A DNA stretch of 14,482 nucleotides, from contig JBPCMS010000051.1 in assembly GCA_051002015.1 (NCBI GenBank), positions 1 to 14,482 on the forward strand, in the 5' to 3' direction. Of this stretch, positions 5,647-14,482 are shown piece by piece. Position numbers and translations under genes: made by a program. The notes under the pieces are model-generated. The model was not told the origin of the DNA. It did no database searches and worked only from the letters and a program-made list of their open reading frames with translations. Numbering within the stretch: position 1 is the stretch's first letter; each line of letters starts with the position of its first letter. The DNA is from JACDBE01 sp051002015 (lineage in GTDB: Bacteria > Actinomycetota > Acidimicrobiia > Spongiisociales > UBA5794).

Positions 5647-6036
5647 TCAGAGGTACCCGGATGGGTCGACCGGGTCGCCGTTCACCCTGACCTCGAAGTG
5701 GAGATGGGGGCCGGTGGACAGACCGGTGGAGCCGACGTACCCGACCACCCCGCCGGCAGACACCGATTGGCCGTACGACACGGCGATCGACGACTGGTGG
5801 GCGTACAGCGTGCTGATCCGGTCCCTGGTGGCGATCACCTCGGAGGCGATGGCGGAGCGCTCACCCTGGGCGGACTCGATGCTGGTCGCCACTGCGTCGA
5901 GCCGGGCGTTGACCTCGGCGAGATCGCTCTCCAGGTCGTCCTGCGCCGCCACCGGCACCGAGCCGAGCGCCGATACGCTGAGGGCGGCGGCTACCAGCGT
6001 GGTGGTGAGCCGTCTCCCGAGGCGCCCGTCAGCCAC
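5647..6036 (-). pseudogene. Truncated M23 (LytM/EnvC-like) peptidase with internal in-frame deletion
   Basis: In this position behind ftsX one expects a secreted coiled-coil protein with a C-terminal M23 (LytM) domain that FtsEX controls at the division site, usually about 350-450 residues. Here only 129 residues remain. Residues 1-31 are a signal peptide and 32-72 the beginning of a coiled coil. From about 75 the sequence jumps into the second half of the M23 domain (STLYAHQSS, VGYVGSTGLSTGPHLHFEVRVNGDPVDP). His80, His111 and His113 remain, but the first zinc-binding HxxxD motif and most of the coiled coil are missing. The frame is open, so the product could be made, but it should lack peptidase activity. 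The start is GTG at 6036, 4 bases after the ftsX stop, with no clear ribosome site. An assembly collapse is an alternative explanation. Confidence 0.75.
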
Positions 6037-6040
6037 CGTC

Positions 6041-6922
6041 TCAGGTCTTCAGGTAGCGATGGACCGCCAGGCTGAGGCTCGATCCCAAGATGCCGACCAG
6101 CACACCGAAGACGAGGGTGATGATCGACCAGCGGGTCAGGAACTCGGCACCGATGTCGATGGTGATGAACTCGGGGAGCGTGGTCAGTCGCTGCAGGGCG
6201 ATGCGGTAGACGCCGATGGCGACACCGATGGCGAGGGCACCCCCGAACAGCCCCTCGATCATCCCCTCGATGACGAAGGGTATCCGGACATACCAGTTGG
6301 AGGCGCCCACCAGCCGCATGATCTCGATCTCCTCGCGTCTGGCGTAGATCGCCATCTGGATGGTGTTGGCGATCAGGGCGACGGCGGCGATACCCAGTGC
6401 CACCGACAGGATGGAGAACACCACCCGCAACCCGTCGCGCAACGCCGCCAGGGCGGCGATCTGAGGACCGGCGGTGATGATGTTGCTCACCCCCGGGGAG
6501 CTCTGCAGCCGCTGCACGATCGGGTCGTACTGCTCGAGGTCGATGGGGCGCACCCGGATCGAGGCGGGAAGGATCCCGGGACGTTCCTCGATGAGCCGCC
6601 GTGCGCTGGAATGGTTGGCCAGCATCTCCAGGGCCTCCTCCTGGGCATCCGCCTTGGAGAAGATGATCACCTCGGCGACGTCGTCCCAGCTGGCGACCTC
6701 GTCGCGGAGGGCGTCGACGTCACGGAACTCGTCGCGGAGGAAGGCGATGACCCGTACGTCCTCCTCCCAGCGCACCGTGTTGATCCGGGCGATCTCCCCG
6801 AAGATCAGGGTGCCGAACATCAGCTGCAGCGAGATGAACACCGCCAGGATGGCGCCGAGCACCACCAGCCCGTTGCGCCTGATGTTGTTGAAGGCCTCCA
6901 TGAACACGTACTGGAAGCTCAT
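6041..6922 (-). CDS. ftsX: Cell division ABC transporter-like permease FtsX
   Basis: FtsX (293 residues, typical length) is the membrane half of FtsEX, which uses ATP hydrolysis by FtsE to switch on wall hydrolases at the septum. It has the expected four membrane segments (about 18-43, 166-190, 218-243 and 266-286). A large outer domain (about 45-160) lies between the first two and is the part that contacts coiled-coil hydrolase partners. The conserved inner segment REEIEIMRLVGASNWYVRIPFVIEGMIEG (197-225) marks the family. Its ATG at 6922 overlaps the ftsE stop by one base. The hydrolase-type gene directly behind it is truncated, so its normal partner may be lost or encoded elsewhere. Confidence 0.96.
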   Translation of the reverse strand: MSFQYVFMEAFNNIRRNGLVVLGAILAVFISLQLMFGTLIFGEIARINTVRWEEDVRVIAFLRDEFRDVDALRDEVASWDDVAEVIIFSKADAQEEALEMLANHSSARRLIEERPGILPASIRVRPIDLEQYDPIVQRLQSSPGVSNIITAGPQIAALAALRDGLRVVFSILSVALGIAAVALIANTIQMAIYARREEIEIMRLVGASNWYVRIPFVIEGMIEGLFGGALAIGVAIGVYRIALQRLTTLPEFITIDIGAEFLTRWSIITLVFGVLVGILGSSLSLAVHRYLKT

Positions 6923-7830
6923 CAGCGGGCATCCTCGACGTCGGTGAGCTCGGTCGCGGCCAGCTCGGCTCTGGCCGGATCGATGGCGTTCATCTCGATG
7001 GTCTCCGGATCGATGTCGACCCGCTCGGGCCTGGTGGCGATGGGCCGGCTGATGGCGGGGATCTCGGCGGTGATCTCTGCAGGGTCGGCGATGGGGACCT
7101 CGATATCGCCCTGGGTGCGCATCGGCTGGTCGACGGGCCCACCGGCGCCGCGTCGGTCGTAGAGGCCGCCCATCTGGTCGCGCACGATCCTGCCCCGCTC
7201 CAGCTGGACCACCCGGCGCCGCATGGCGTCGACGATGGCGTGGTCGTGGGTGGCCATCACCACGGTGGTGCCGGTGCGGTTGATGCGGTCGAGGATGCGC
7301 ATGATCCCCACCGAGGTGGCGGGGTCGAGGTTCCCGGTGGGCTCGTCGGCGAGCAGGATCAGGGGACGGTTGACAAAGGCCCGGGCGATCGACACCCGCT
7401 GCTGCTCGCCACCGGAGAGTTGCCGGGGGTAGCGCTCGGCGTTGGCGGAGAGCCCGACCAGCTTGAGCACCTGGGGCACCTGTGACTTGATCACGGCCCG
7501 GGGCCGACCGGTGACCTCGAGGGCGAATGCCACGTTCTCGTAGACGGTCTTGTTGGGGAGCAGCTTGAAGTCCTGGAAAACGGTGCCGATGGAGCGACGC
7601 AGGTGCGGCACCTTCCAGTTGGCCAGCACCGAGGCGTGCTTGCCGGCAACCCAGATGTCGCCTGCGGTCGGCCGCTCCTCGCGCATCATCAGGCGGATGA
7701 GGGTCGACTTGCCCGACCCGGATGGGCCTACGAGGAAGACGAACTCGCCCTTGTTGATCTCGAGGGCGGCGTCCTTGACGGCGACGACGCCGCCGTCATA
7801 GGTCTTGGTCACGTTGTCCAGTCGGATCAT
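6922..7830 (-). CDS. ftsE: Cell division ATP-binding protein FtsE with C-terminal extension
   Basis: FtsE is the cytoplasmic ATPase of the FtsEX complex. All ABC motifs are intact: Walker A GPSGSGKST (35-43), Q-loop Gln86 in VFQDFKLL, signature LSGGEQQR (138-145), Walker B ILLADEP with catalytic Glu163, and the switch His195. The family core ends near residue 225; most FtsE proteins have about 220-230 residues. This one continues to 302 with an acidic, Pro/Ile/Glu-rich tail (about 226-302) that shows no known domain and looks disordered. The start is ATG at 7830, with GAGGA 5 bases upstream. prfB ends 108 bases upstream, and a promoter-like pair lies in that gap, so ftsE may start its own transcript. 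Confidence 0.96.
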   Translation of the reverse strand: MIRLDNVTKTYDGGVVAVKDAALEINKGEFVFLVGPSGSGKSTLIRLMMREERPTAGDIWVAGKHASVLANWKVPHLRRSIGTVFQDFKLLPNKTVYENVAFALEVTGRPRAVIKSQVPQVLKLVGLSANAERYPRQLSGGEQQRVSIARAFVNRPLILLADEPTGNLDPATSVGIMRILDRINRTGTTVVMATHDHAIVDAMRRRVVQLERGRIVRDQMGGLYDRRGAGGPVDQPMRTQGDIEVPIADPAEITAEIPAISRPIATRPERVDIDPETIEMNAIDPARAELAATELTDVEDAR

Positions 7831-7885
7831 TGAGTCCTCGCTCCGGGGGCGGCGCAGCGCCAGTGACCCCGGTTGATGTGCTCGG

Positions 7886-7905
7886 CCCCGCCGCTCCCGG
7901 CGGGG
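7886..7905 (-). terminator. GC hairpin between prfB and ftsE
   Basis: CCCCGCC (7886-7892) pairs with GGCGGGG (7899-7905) around a 6-base loop. It lies 34 bases after the prfB stop and just after the promoter-like pair, so it would be at the 5' end of an ftsE transcript. It may end or dampen transcription from prfB or stabilise the ftsE mRNA. There is no T tract. Confidence 0.35.
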
Positions 7906-7934
7906 ATGGTACCGACGCTCGGTGAATACACCAA
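7906..7934 (-). promoter_or_regulatory. Possible promoter of ftsE
   Basis: TTGGTG (7934-7929) and TACCAT (7911-7906) are separated by 17 bases on the minus strand, in the gap after prfB and about 75 bases before the ftsE start. The spacing is ideal and the boxes are acceptable for a sigma-70 type factor. It would give ftsEX-smpB-ssrA transcription independent of secA-prfB. Confidence 0.4.
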
Positions 7935-7938
7935 GCTC

Positions 7939-9052
7939 TCAGCGGTCCTCGTGGCCCGCCCGCCTCCACTGCAGGTACGAGTCCATGAAGACGTCGAGGT
8001 CGCCGTCGAGCACGCCGTCGACGTTGCCCACCTCGGCGCCGGTGCGCAGGTCCTTCACCATCTGGTACGGCTGAAGCACGTAGGAGCGGATCTGCCGCCC
8101 CCAGCCGGCCTCCGTCTGCTCGCCCCTGATGGCGTCGATCTCCTGTTGCTGCTGGCGGCGGGCGTGCTCGGCGAACCGGGAGGCGAGGATCTGCATGGCC
8201 CGGTTCTTGTTCTGGAGCTGGGACCGCTCGTTCTGGACGGCGACCACGATCCCGGTGGGGAGGTGGGTGATCCGCACCGCCGAGTCGGAGGTGTTGACGT
8301 GCTGGCCGCCCGCTCCCTGCGACCGGTAGGTGTCGATGCGGAGATCGTCCTCGTTGATCTCGACGTCGCCCAGCTCGACCTCGGGCACCACATCGACCCC
8401 GGCAAACGAGGTGTGACGGCGCGACTGGGAGTCGAATGGGCTGATCCTGACCAGGCGGTGCACCCCGCGCTCGCTCTCGAACGTCCCGTATGCGTGGTCG
8501 CCGGTGACGGTGACGGTCGCCGACTTGATGCCGGCCTCATCACCCGGTGAGACCTCGTCCACCTCGAACCCGAGCTTGGACCGCTCCAGGTATCGGAGGT
8601 ACATCCGCAGCAGCATCTCGGCCCAGTCGTGGGCATCGACCCCGCCGGCTCCCGCATGGATGCTGATGATGGCGGACCGGTCGTCGTAGTCCCCGAAGAA
8701 CAGCGTCTCCCGTTCCAGCGCCGCCAGCTCGGTCTCGAGGTCGACCAGCTCCTGGCGTGCCTCGGCGGCGGCGCCGGCATCGTCCTCGCTCTGGGCGAGG
8801 TCGAGCAGCACACCGGCATCCTCGATCCGTCCAGCCAGACCGTCGATCATGGCGATGGTCGACTCGAACCGGGACAGCTTCCTGGTGACGGCGAGGGCGC
8901 GCACCTGGTCATCCCACAGATCGGGAGCGGAGGCGAGAGCCCTCAGCTCCTCGACCTCGGCGAGCTTGCCTGCGACGTCAAAGGAACCTCCGGGCGTCGT
9001 CGAGTCTCGCCTCGAGTTCCTTCAGCATGGCGCCGGGGTCGAAATCGTTCAT
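7939..9052 (-). CDS. prfB: Peptide chain release factor 2, made by programmed +1 frameshift
   Basis: RF2 ends translation at UGA and UAA. The gene is split: ATG at 9052 opens 24 codons ending in in-frame TGA (8980-8978), and the rest lies in the +1 frame from GAC (8979-8977) to the stop at 7941-7939. The joint reads CGGAGGTTCCTTTGAC: a Shine-Dalgarno-like GGAGG, a 3-base spacer, the slippery CTT, then TGA followed by C, as in the E. coli cassette. Shifting yields a protein of 370 residues, the normal length; the first 24 codons encode MNDFDPGAMLKELEARLDDA and RRFL. The stop-recognition motif SPF (204-206) and the catalytic GGQ (248-250) are at the expected distances. Low RF2 slows termination at the TGA and favours shifting, so RF2 regulates itself. 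The ATG has no ribosome site; the secA stop is in frame 27 bases upstream with no other start between, so 9052 or internal Met9 are the only options. Confidence 0.95.
8977..8992 (-). promoter_or_regulatory. RF2 autoregulatory +1 frameshift site
   Basis: The 16-base element CGGAGGTTCCTTTGAC contains the internal ribosome-pairing site GGAGG, the slippery Leu codon CTT at 8983-8981, the in-frame TGA at 8980-8978 and the C that weakens termination. The stop is codon 25; in E. coli prfB it is codon 26. Every element of the known bacterial RF2 cassette is present in the right order and spacing. Confidence 0.94.
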
Positions 9053-9079
9053 GGGAGGTGGAGGGTACCCGGGCGGGCC

Positions 9080-11725
<2,646 letters not shown>

Positions 11726-11791
11726 GCTCCCGGAATGATAAGGCCGGGCAACGACCTATCGGGAGCCGGGTGTCTCCAGGCGAGAATCGGA

Positions 11792-12334
11792 TCAGGCGGG
11801 GACGATCAACCCCAGGGATCCATCCTTGCGGTGGTAGAGGACGGACGGCTTGCCGCTCTCGGCGTCGTGGAAGAAGAAGAAGGCGTGGCCGAGCAGGTCG
11901 ATCTGCAGCGTCGCCTCCTCGACCGACATGGGTATGAGCTCGAACCGTTTGGTGCGCACCGGAGGGCCGGCGCCGGCTGAGGTGGCGATGTCGTCCGTGG
12001 TGGGGCGGGGCGGCTCGCCGTGGACCCGTGAACGCTGCACCAGCCGTTCCTTGAGCCTGCGCAGCTGTTGCTCGAACTTGTCGACGGCCATGTCGAGGGC
12101 ACTGCGGTCGTCGGCGGAGGAGGCCTCTACCCGCACCGTGTGACCCTTGACCCTGGTGGTGATCTCGACCCGGAACCGTCCGGCGACCCGGGGGTTGCGC
12201 CACTCGGTGAACTCGACGTCGGCGCTGGCGGCGCCGCCGTCGAAGATCCTGCCGGCGTGCGCCACCTTCTCCTCGGCGAGGGCCCGCATCGCCTCGCTCA
12301 CCTGGGTGTTCTTGCCGTGCACCTGAACGTCCAA
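11792..12334 (-). CDS. hpf: Ribosome hibernation promoting factor, long form
   Basis: Long HPF (also called RaiA) binds the small ribosomal subunit in resting or stressed cells and joins two ribosomes into inactive 100S dimers. Residues 1-105 form the S30AE domain (DVQVHGKNTQVSEAMRAL, VEITTRVKGHTVRVEA, MAVDKFEQQLRRLK). After a Pro/Thr/Ala-rich linker (106-128), the C-terminal dimerising domain (129-180) shows KRFELIPMSVEEATLQIDLL, GHAFFFFHDAESG and VLYHRKDGSLGLIVP. I place the start at TTG 12334, because AAAGGAAG lies 4 bases upstream and the S30AE domain begins right there. Longer open frames add only Arg-rich sequence without similarity. That gives 180 residues, slightly short of the usual 190-230. 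It lies 66 bases before secA. Confidence 0.94.
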   Translation of the reverse strand: MDVQVHGKNTQVSEAMRALAEEKVAHAGRIFDGGAASADVEFTEWRNPRVAGRFRVEITTRVKGHTVRVEASSADDRSALDMAVDKFEQQLRRLKERLVQRSRVHGEPPRPTTDDIATSAGAGPPVRTKRFELIPMSVEEATLQIDLLGHAFFFFHDAESGKPSVLYHRKDGSLGLIVPA

Positions 12335-12463
12335 CGAGCTTCCTTTCTCAGCGGCCGTTGCGAGGACGCGCTCGGCCGATCGGCGTCGACGCACGGGATG
12401 GCCGGGATGGCCAAGGGTGGGCAGGACGTGGCGAAAGGGTGGACCTCGACCGGTCGGACCCGA

Positions 12464-13072
12464 TCACACGACCTCCCGACTCGTGGAGGCCCCGCTCGGC
12501 CTCCCGACCCCTCTCATGCTACTCGGCGCCGTGGCCACAAGACCGAGCGAGACTCCCCCGCCGAATGCGGCCGCGGCGGTGTCGAGGGTGGCGCCCGAGG
12601 TGGCAACGTCATCGACCAGGACCCACCCCGGATCGGCCCGGGCCAAGGGGCGCACCAGCACCCGGGACCGGGCGGCGTCACCCCGGGCGGCGTGGCGGCG
12701 CCACCACCACCCCGCGGCCAGGGCGGGGATCACCGGCAGCCCGGTGTGTCTGCCCACGGCCACCGCCAGCCACCGGGCGGGGTCGATCCCGTACCGCCAT
12801 CGCCGCAGCCTCGCCCTCGGCACGGGCACCAGGGCGGTGGCGGAAGGAGGCACCGCCCCGGCCATCCCCGCCGCCAGCACCTCGGCGGCGGCCGGTATCG
12901 CCTGGTACTTGAGCCGGTGGACCAGCACCCGCCCGGCGTCGTGGTGGGCGAAGGCGGCGGAGACGAGCAGCCCGCCCGGGCTCAGGAACCGCCGCCCCGG
13001 CGCCAGGCTGCGACGACACCCGGCGCACACCGGTGAACCGGCCAATGATCCGCACACGGCACAACCAACCAT
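12464..13072 (-). CDS. ComFC-like phosphoribosyltransferase
   Basis: This 202-residue protein belongs to the ComF family, linked to DNA uptake and processing in naturally competent bacteria and of unknown role in most actinobacteria. An N-terminal zinc finger is seen (Cys4, Cys7, Cys16, Cys19), then the family segment VHRLKYQ (51-57), PVPRARLRRWRYGIDPA (83-99) and the PRPP-binding loop VLVDDVATSGATL (151-163). The segment between RYGIDPA and the PRPP loop lacks the usual RGAF-type motif and is rich in Trp and Arg, so activity is uncertain. The start chosen is ATG at 13072, which puts the zinc finger at the N terminus; there is no clear ribosome site, and longer frames add only unlikely sequence. 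It is separated from hpf by 129 bases. Confidence 0.85.
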   Translation of the reverse strand: MVGCAVCGSLAGSPVCAGCRRSLAPGRRFLSPGGLLVSAAFAHHDAGRVLVHRLKYQAIPAAAEVLAAGMAGAVPPSATALVPVPRARLRRWRYGIDPARWLAVAVGRHTGLPVIPALAAGWWWRRHAARGDAARSRVLVRPLARADPGWVLVDDVATSGATLDTAAAAFGGGVSLGLVATAPSSMRGVGRPSGASTSREVV

Positions 13073-13074
13073 GG

Positions 13075-13087
13075 CGCCATCATGGCG
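13075..13087. promoter_or_regulatory. Short perfect inverted repeat at the comFC-like gene start
   Basis: CGCCATCATGGCG is a 13-base inverted repeat ending 3 bases before the ATG. It could be an operator or a small hairpin hiding the start. It is short enough to arise by chance in such GC-rich DNA. Confidence 0.2.
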
Positions 13088-13244
13088 TGAGGGTGTGACA
13101 GAAACCGACGGGCACGGCCGCATTGGGGTGGCAAAGTCGCCCATACTGGGATGATCCGGTGGCTCATTGCCGACACCAACCGGGACCGGCTGGGTGAGAG
13201 AACGTACGGCGGATGGGGCGGGTCCCTGGTAGGGGTCGCCGAGC

Positions 13245-14482
13245 TCAGGTGCCTTCCTGCCAGCTTGCCAGGTACTTCTCCTGCTCGGAGGTGAGGGTCT
13301 CCAGCCCGCCGCCCATCGAGGCCAGCTTGAGCCTGGCGACCTCCCGATCGAGGTCGGCTGGCAGGACGTAGACGTCCGGTGCCAGCTCGGCGCCCTCACG
13401 GACCAGCCACTCGGCGGCCAGCGCCTGGTCGGCGAACGACATGTCCATCACGTCGGCGGGGTGACCCTCGGCGGCGGCGAGGTTGACCAGACGGCCTTCG
13501 GCCACCACCAGCAGCCTCCGCCCGTCCGGCATCGTGTACTCACGCAGGTTGGGTCGGAGCTCTCGGTTCGACTCGGCCAGCTTGCCGAGGGCGACCAGAT
13601 CGATCTCGACGTCGAAATGCCCGGCGTTGGCCAGGATGGCCGAGTCCTTCATCTTGACGAAGTGCTCCTCGCGCAGCACGTGGATGTTCCCGGTGGCGGT
13701 GATGAACACGTCGCCGATGGGGGCGGCCTCGTCGACCGACATCACCCGGTGGCCCGACATGGCGGCGGACAGGGCGCGGATCGGGTCGACCTCGACCACC
13801 ACCGTGGACGCCCCGAGGCCTGCGGCCCGCTCTGTGATCCCCCACCCGCAGTCCCCGTAGCCGGCAACGACGACGGTCCGGCCGGCGAACAGGATGTTGG
13901 AGGCGCGCAGGATCCCGTCGAGGGACGACTGGCCGGTGCCGTGCCGGTTGTCGAACAGGTGCTTGGTGTCGGAGTCGTTGACCGCCACCACCGGGTAGCG
14001 GAGCACCCCATCGGCGGCCATTGCCCGCAGTCGGAGCACCCCGGTGGTGGTCTCCTCGAGCCCGCCCAGCACCGGCTGGTCGCTGCGTTCCTTGTGGAGC
14101 ACGGTGGTGGTGTCGGCACCGTCATCGAAGACGATGTCCGGCTGATGGTCCAGCATGGCGTGGATGTGCCGGTAGAACGTGTCCGAATCCTCGCCCCGCA
14201 CCGCAAAGACCGGGATGCCCTGAGCCACCAGCGAGGCGGCCACGTCGTCCTGGGTCGACAGCGGGTTGGAGGCGCACAGGACCACGGTGGCGCCTCCGGC
14301 GCGTAGCGTGAGCATCAGGTTGGCGGTCTCGGAGGTGACGTGCATGCAGGCACCGACGGTGATCCCCGCCAGCGGCTGCTCCTTCTCGAAGCGCTCCCGG
14401 ATGGTGGCGAGCACCGGCATGCGGCGCGCCGCCCACTCGATGCGGCGGTCGCCGAGCTCGGCCAGCGCGGGATTGGCGATGT
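13245..14482 (-). CDS. ahcY: Adenosylhomocysteinase (5' end outside window)
   Basis: The enzyme splits S-adenosylhomocysteine into adenosine and homocysteine, keeping methylation reactions running. 411 codons are visible, beginning IANPALAELGDRRIEWAARR, which is near the N terminus of the family; only a few codons lie outside. Substrate and catalytic segments are present: ACMHVTSETANLM, FDDGADTT, GLEETTTGV and VNDSDTKHLFDNRHGTGQS with the catalytic Lys and Asp. The NAD-binding loop is GYGDCGWG, and TATGNIHVL, NAGHFDVEID and the C-terminal LTSEQEKYLASWQEGT follow. Overall length matches the short type common in archaea and some bacteria, lacking the insertion and the Lys-Tyr tail of the eukaryotic-like type. 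The 172 bases to the comFC-like gene hold no clear terminator. A SAH riboswitch, if present, would lie outside the window. Confidence 0.97.
   Translation of the reverse strand, partial: IANPALAELGDRRIEWAARRMPVLATIRERFEKEQPLAGITVGACMHVTSETANLMLTLRAGGATVVLCASNPLSTQDDVAASLVAQGIPVFAVRGEDSDTFYRHIHAMLDHQPDIVFDDGADTTTVLHKERSDQPVLGGLEETTTGVLRLRAMAADGVLRYPVVAVNDSDTKHLFDNRHGTGQSSLDGILRASNILFAGRTVVVAGYGDCGWGITERAAGLGASTVVVEVDPIRALSAAMSGHRVMSVDEAAPIGDVFITATGNIHVLREEHFVKMKDSAILANAGHFDVEIDLVALGKLAESNRELRPNLREYTMPDGRRLLVVAEGRLVNLAAAEGHPADVMDMSFADQALAAEWLVREGAELAPDVYVLPADLDREVARLKLASMGGGLETLTSEQEKYLASWQEGT

Noticed and set aside
5714..7162. A long plus-strand open frame opposite the M23-like, ftsX and ftsE genes
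   Set aside because: It is a codon-bias shadow of ftsX and ftsE; no ribosome site and low-complexity His/Asp/Gly-rich translation.
12336..12463. The 129-base gap between the comFC-like gene and hpf as site of a raiA-type RNA
   Set aside because: Apart from a GGCCATCCC direct repeat and short palindromes I found no extended fold; it is also shorter than that RNA class.
13073..13244. A SAH riboswitch near ahcY
   Set aside because: This gap lies behind the ahcY stop codon, whereas a riboswitch would precede the gene, outside the window.

Overview
The window looks like chromosomal DNA of a high-GC actinobacterium. Codons end mostly in G or C, the genes are tightly packed, and the set comFC, hpf, secA, prfB, ftsE, ftsX, M23-like gene, smpB, ssrA on one strand is an actinobacterial core neighbourhood. 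The retained prfB frameshift site and the lineage-specific look of several proteins suggest a deep branch such as Acidimicrobiia rather than Streptomyces or Mycobacterium. That placement is inference. I see no insertion sequence, phage gene, CRISPR array, rRNA or ordinary tRNA. Most of the window is housekeeping; the unusual content lies in leaders, recoding and broken or altered genes.

Layout. (1) 1-929, minus: the front of a LivK-like substrate-binding lipoprotein of an ABC importer. (2) 930-1413: a long non-coding stretch. On the minus strand it holds a candidate structured leader with a 14-codon upstream ORF, four GGAGGTGG motifs, several strong hairpins and a terminator-like hairpin just before the transporter gene. 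(3) 1414-4650, plus: pfkA, a YbaK-like protein overlapping it, a remnant of a TAP-type alpha/beta hydrolase, and an unknown lipoprotein built from two similar halves. (4) 4666-4745: hairpins between convergent units. (5) 4752-13072, minus: in transcription order comFC, hpf, secA, prfB, ftsE, ftsX, a truncated M23 peptidase, smpB and ssrA (tmRNA). (6) 13245-14482, minus: ahcY, lacking only its first few codons.

How the genes work together. The minus-strand cluster combines ribosome hibernation (Hpf), export (SecA), termination (RF2), ribosome rescue (SmpB with tmRNA) and division-site wall hydrolysis control (FtsEX and its M23 partner). Spacing is tight from prfB onward: ftsE/ftsX overlap by 1 base, ftsX/M23 are 4 bases apart and M23/smpB 1 base apart. 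tmRNA lies directly behind its protein partner smpB.

The points most worth checking are: the structured leader at about 953-1275; the complete RF2 +1 frameshift cassette at 8977-8990; the M23 gene, which seems to have lost its middle in frame; the hydrolase remnant; and substituted key residues in the PFK and YbaK-like proteins.
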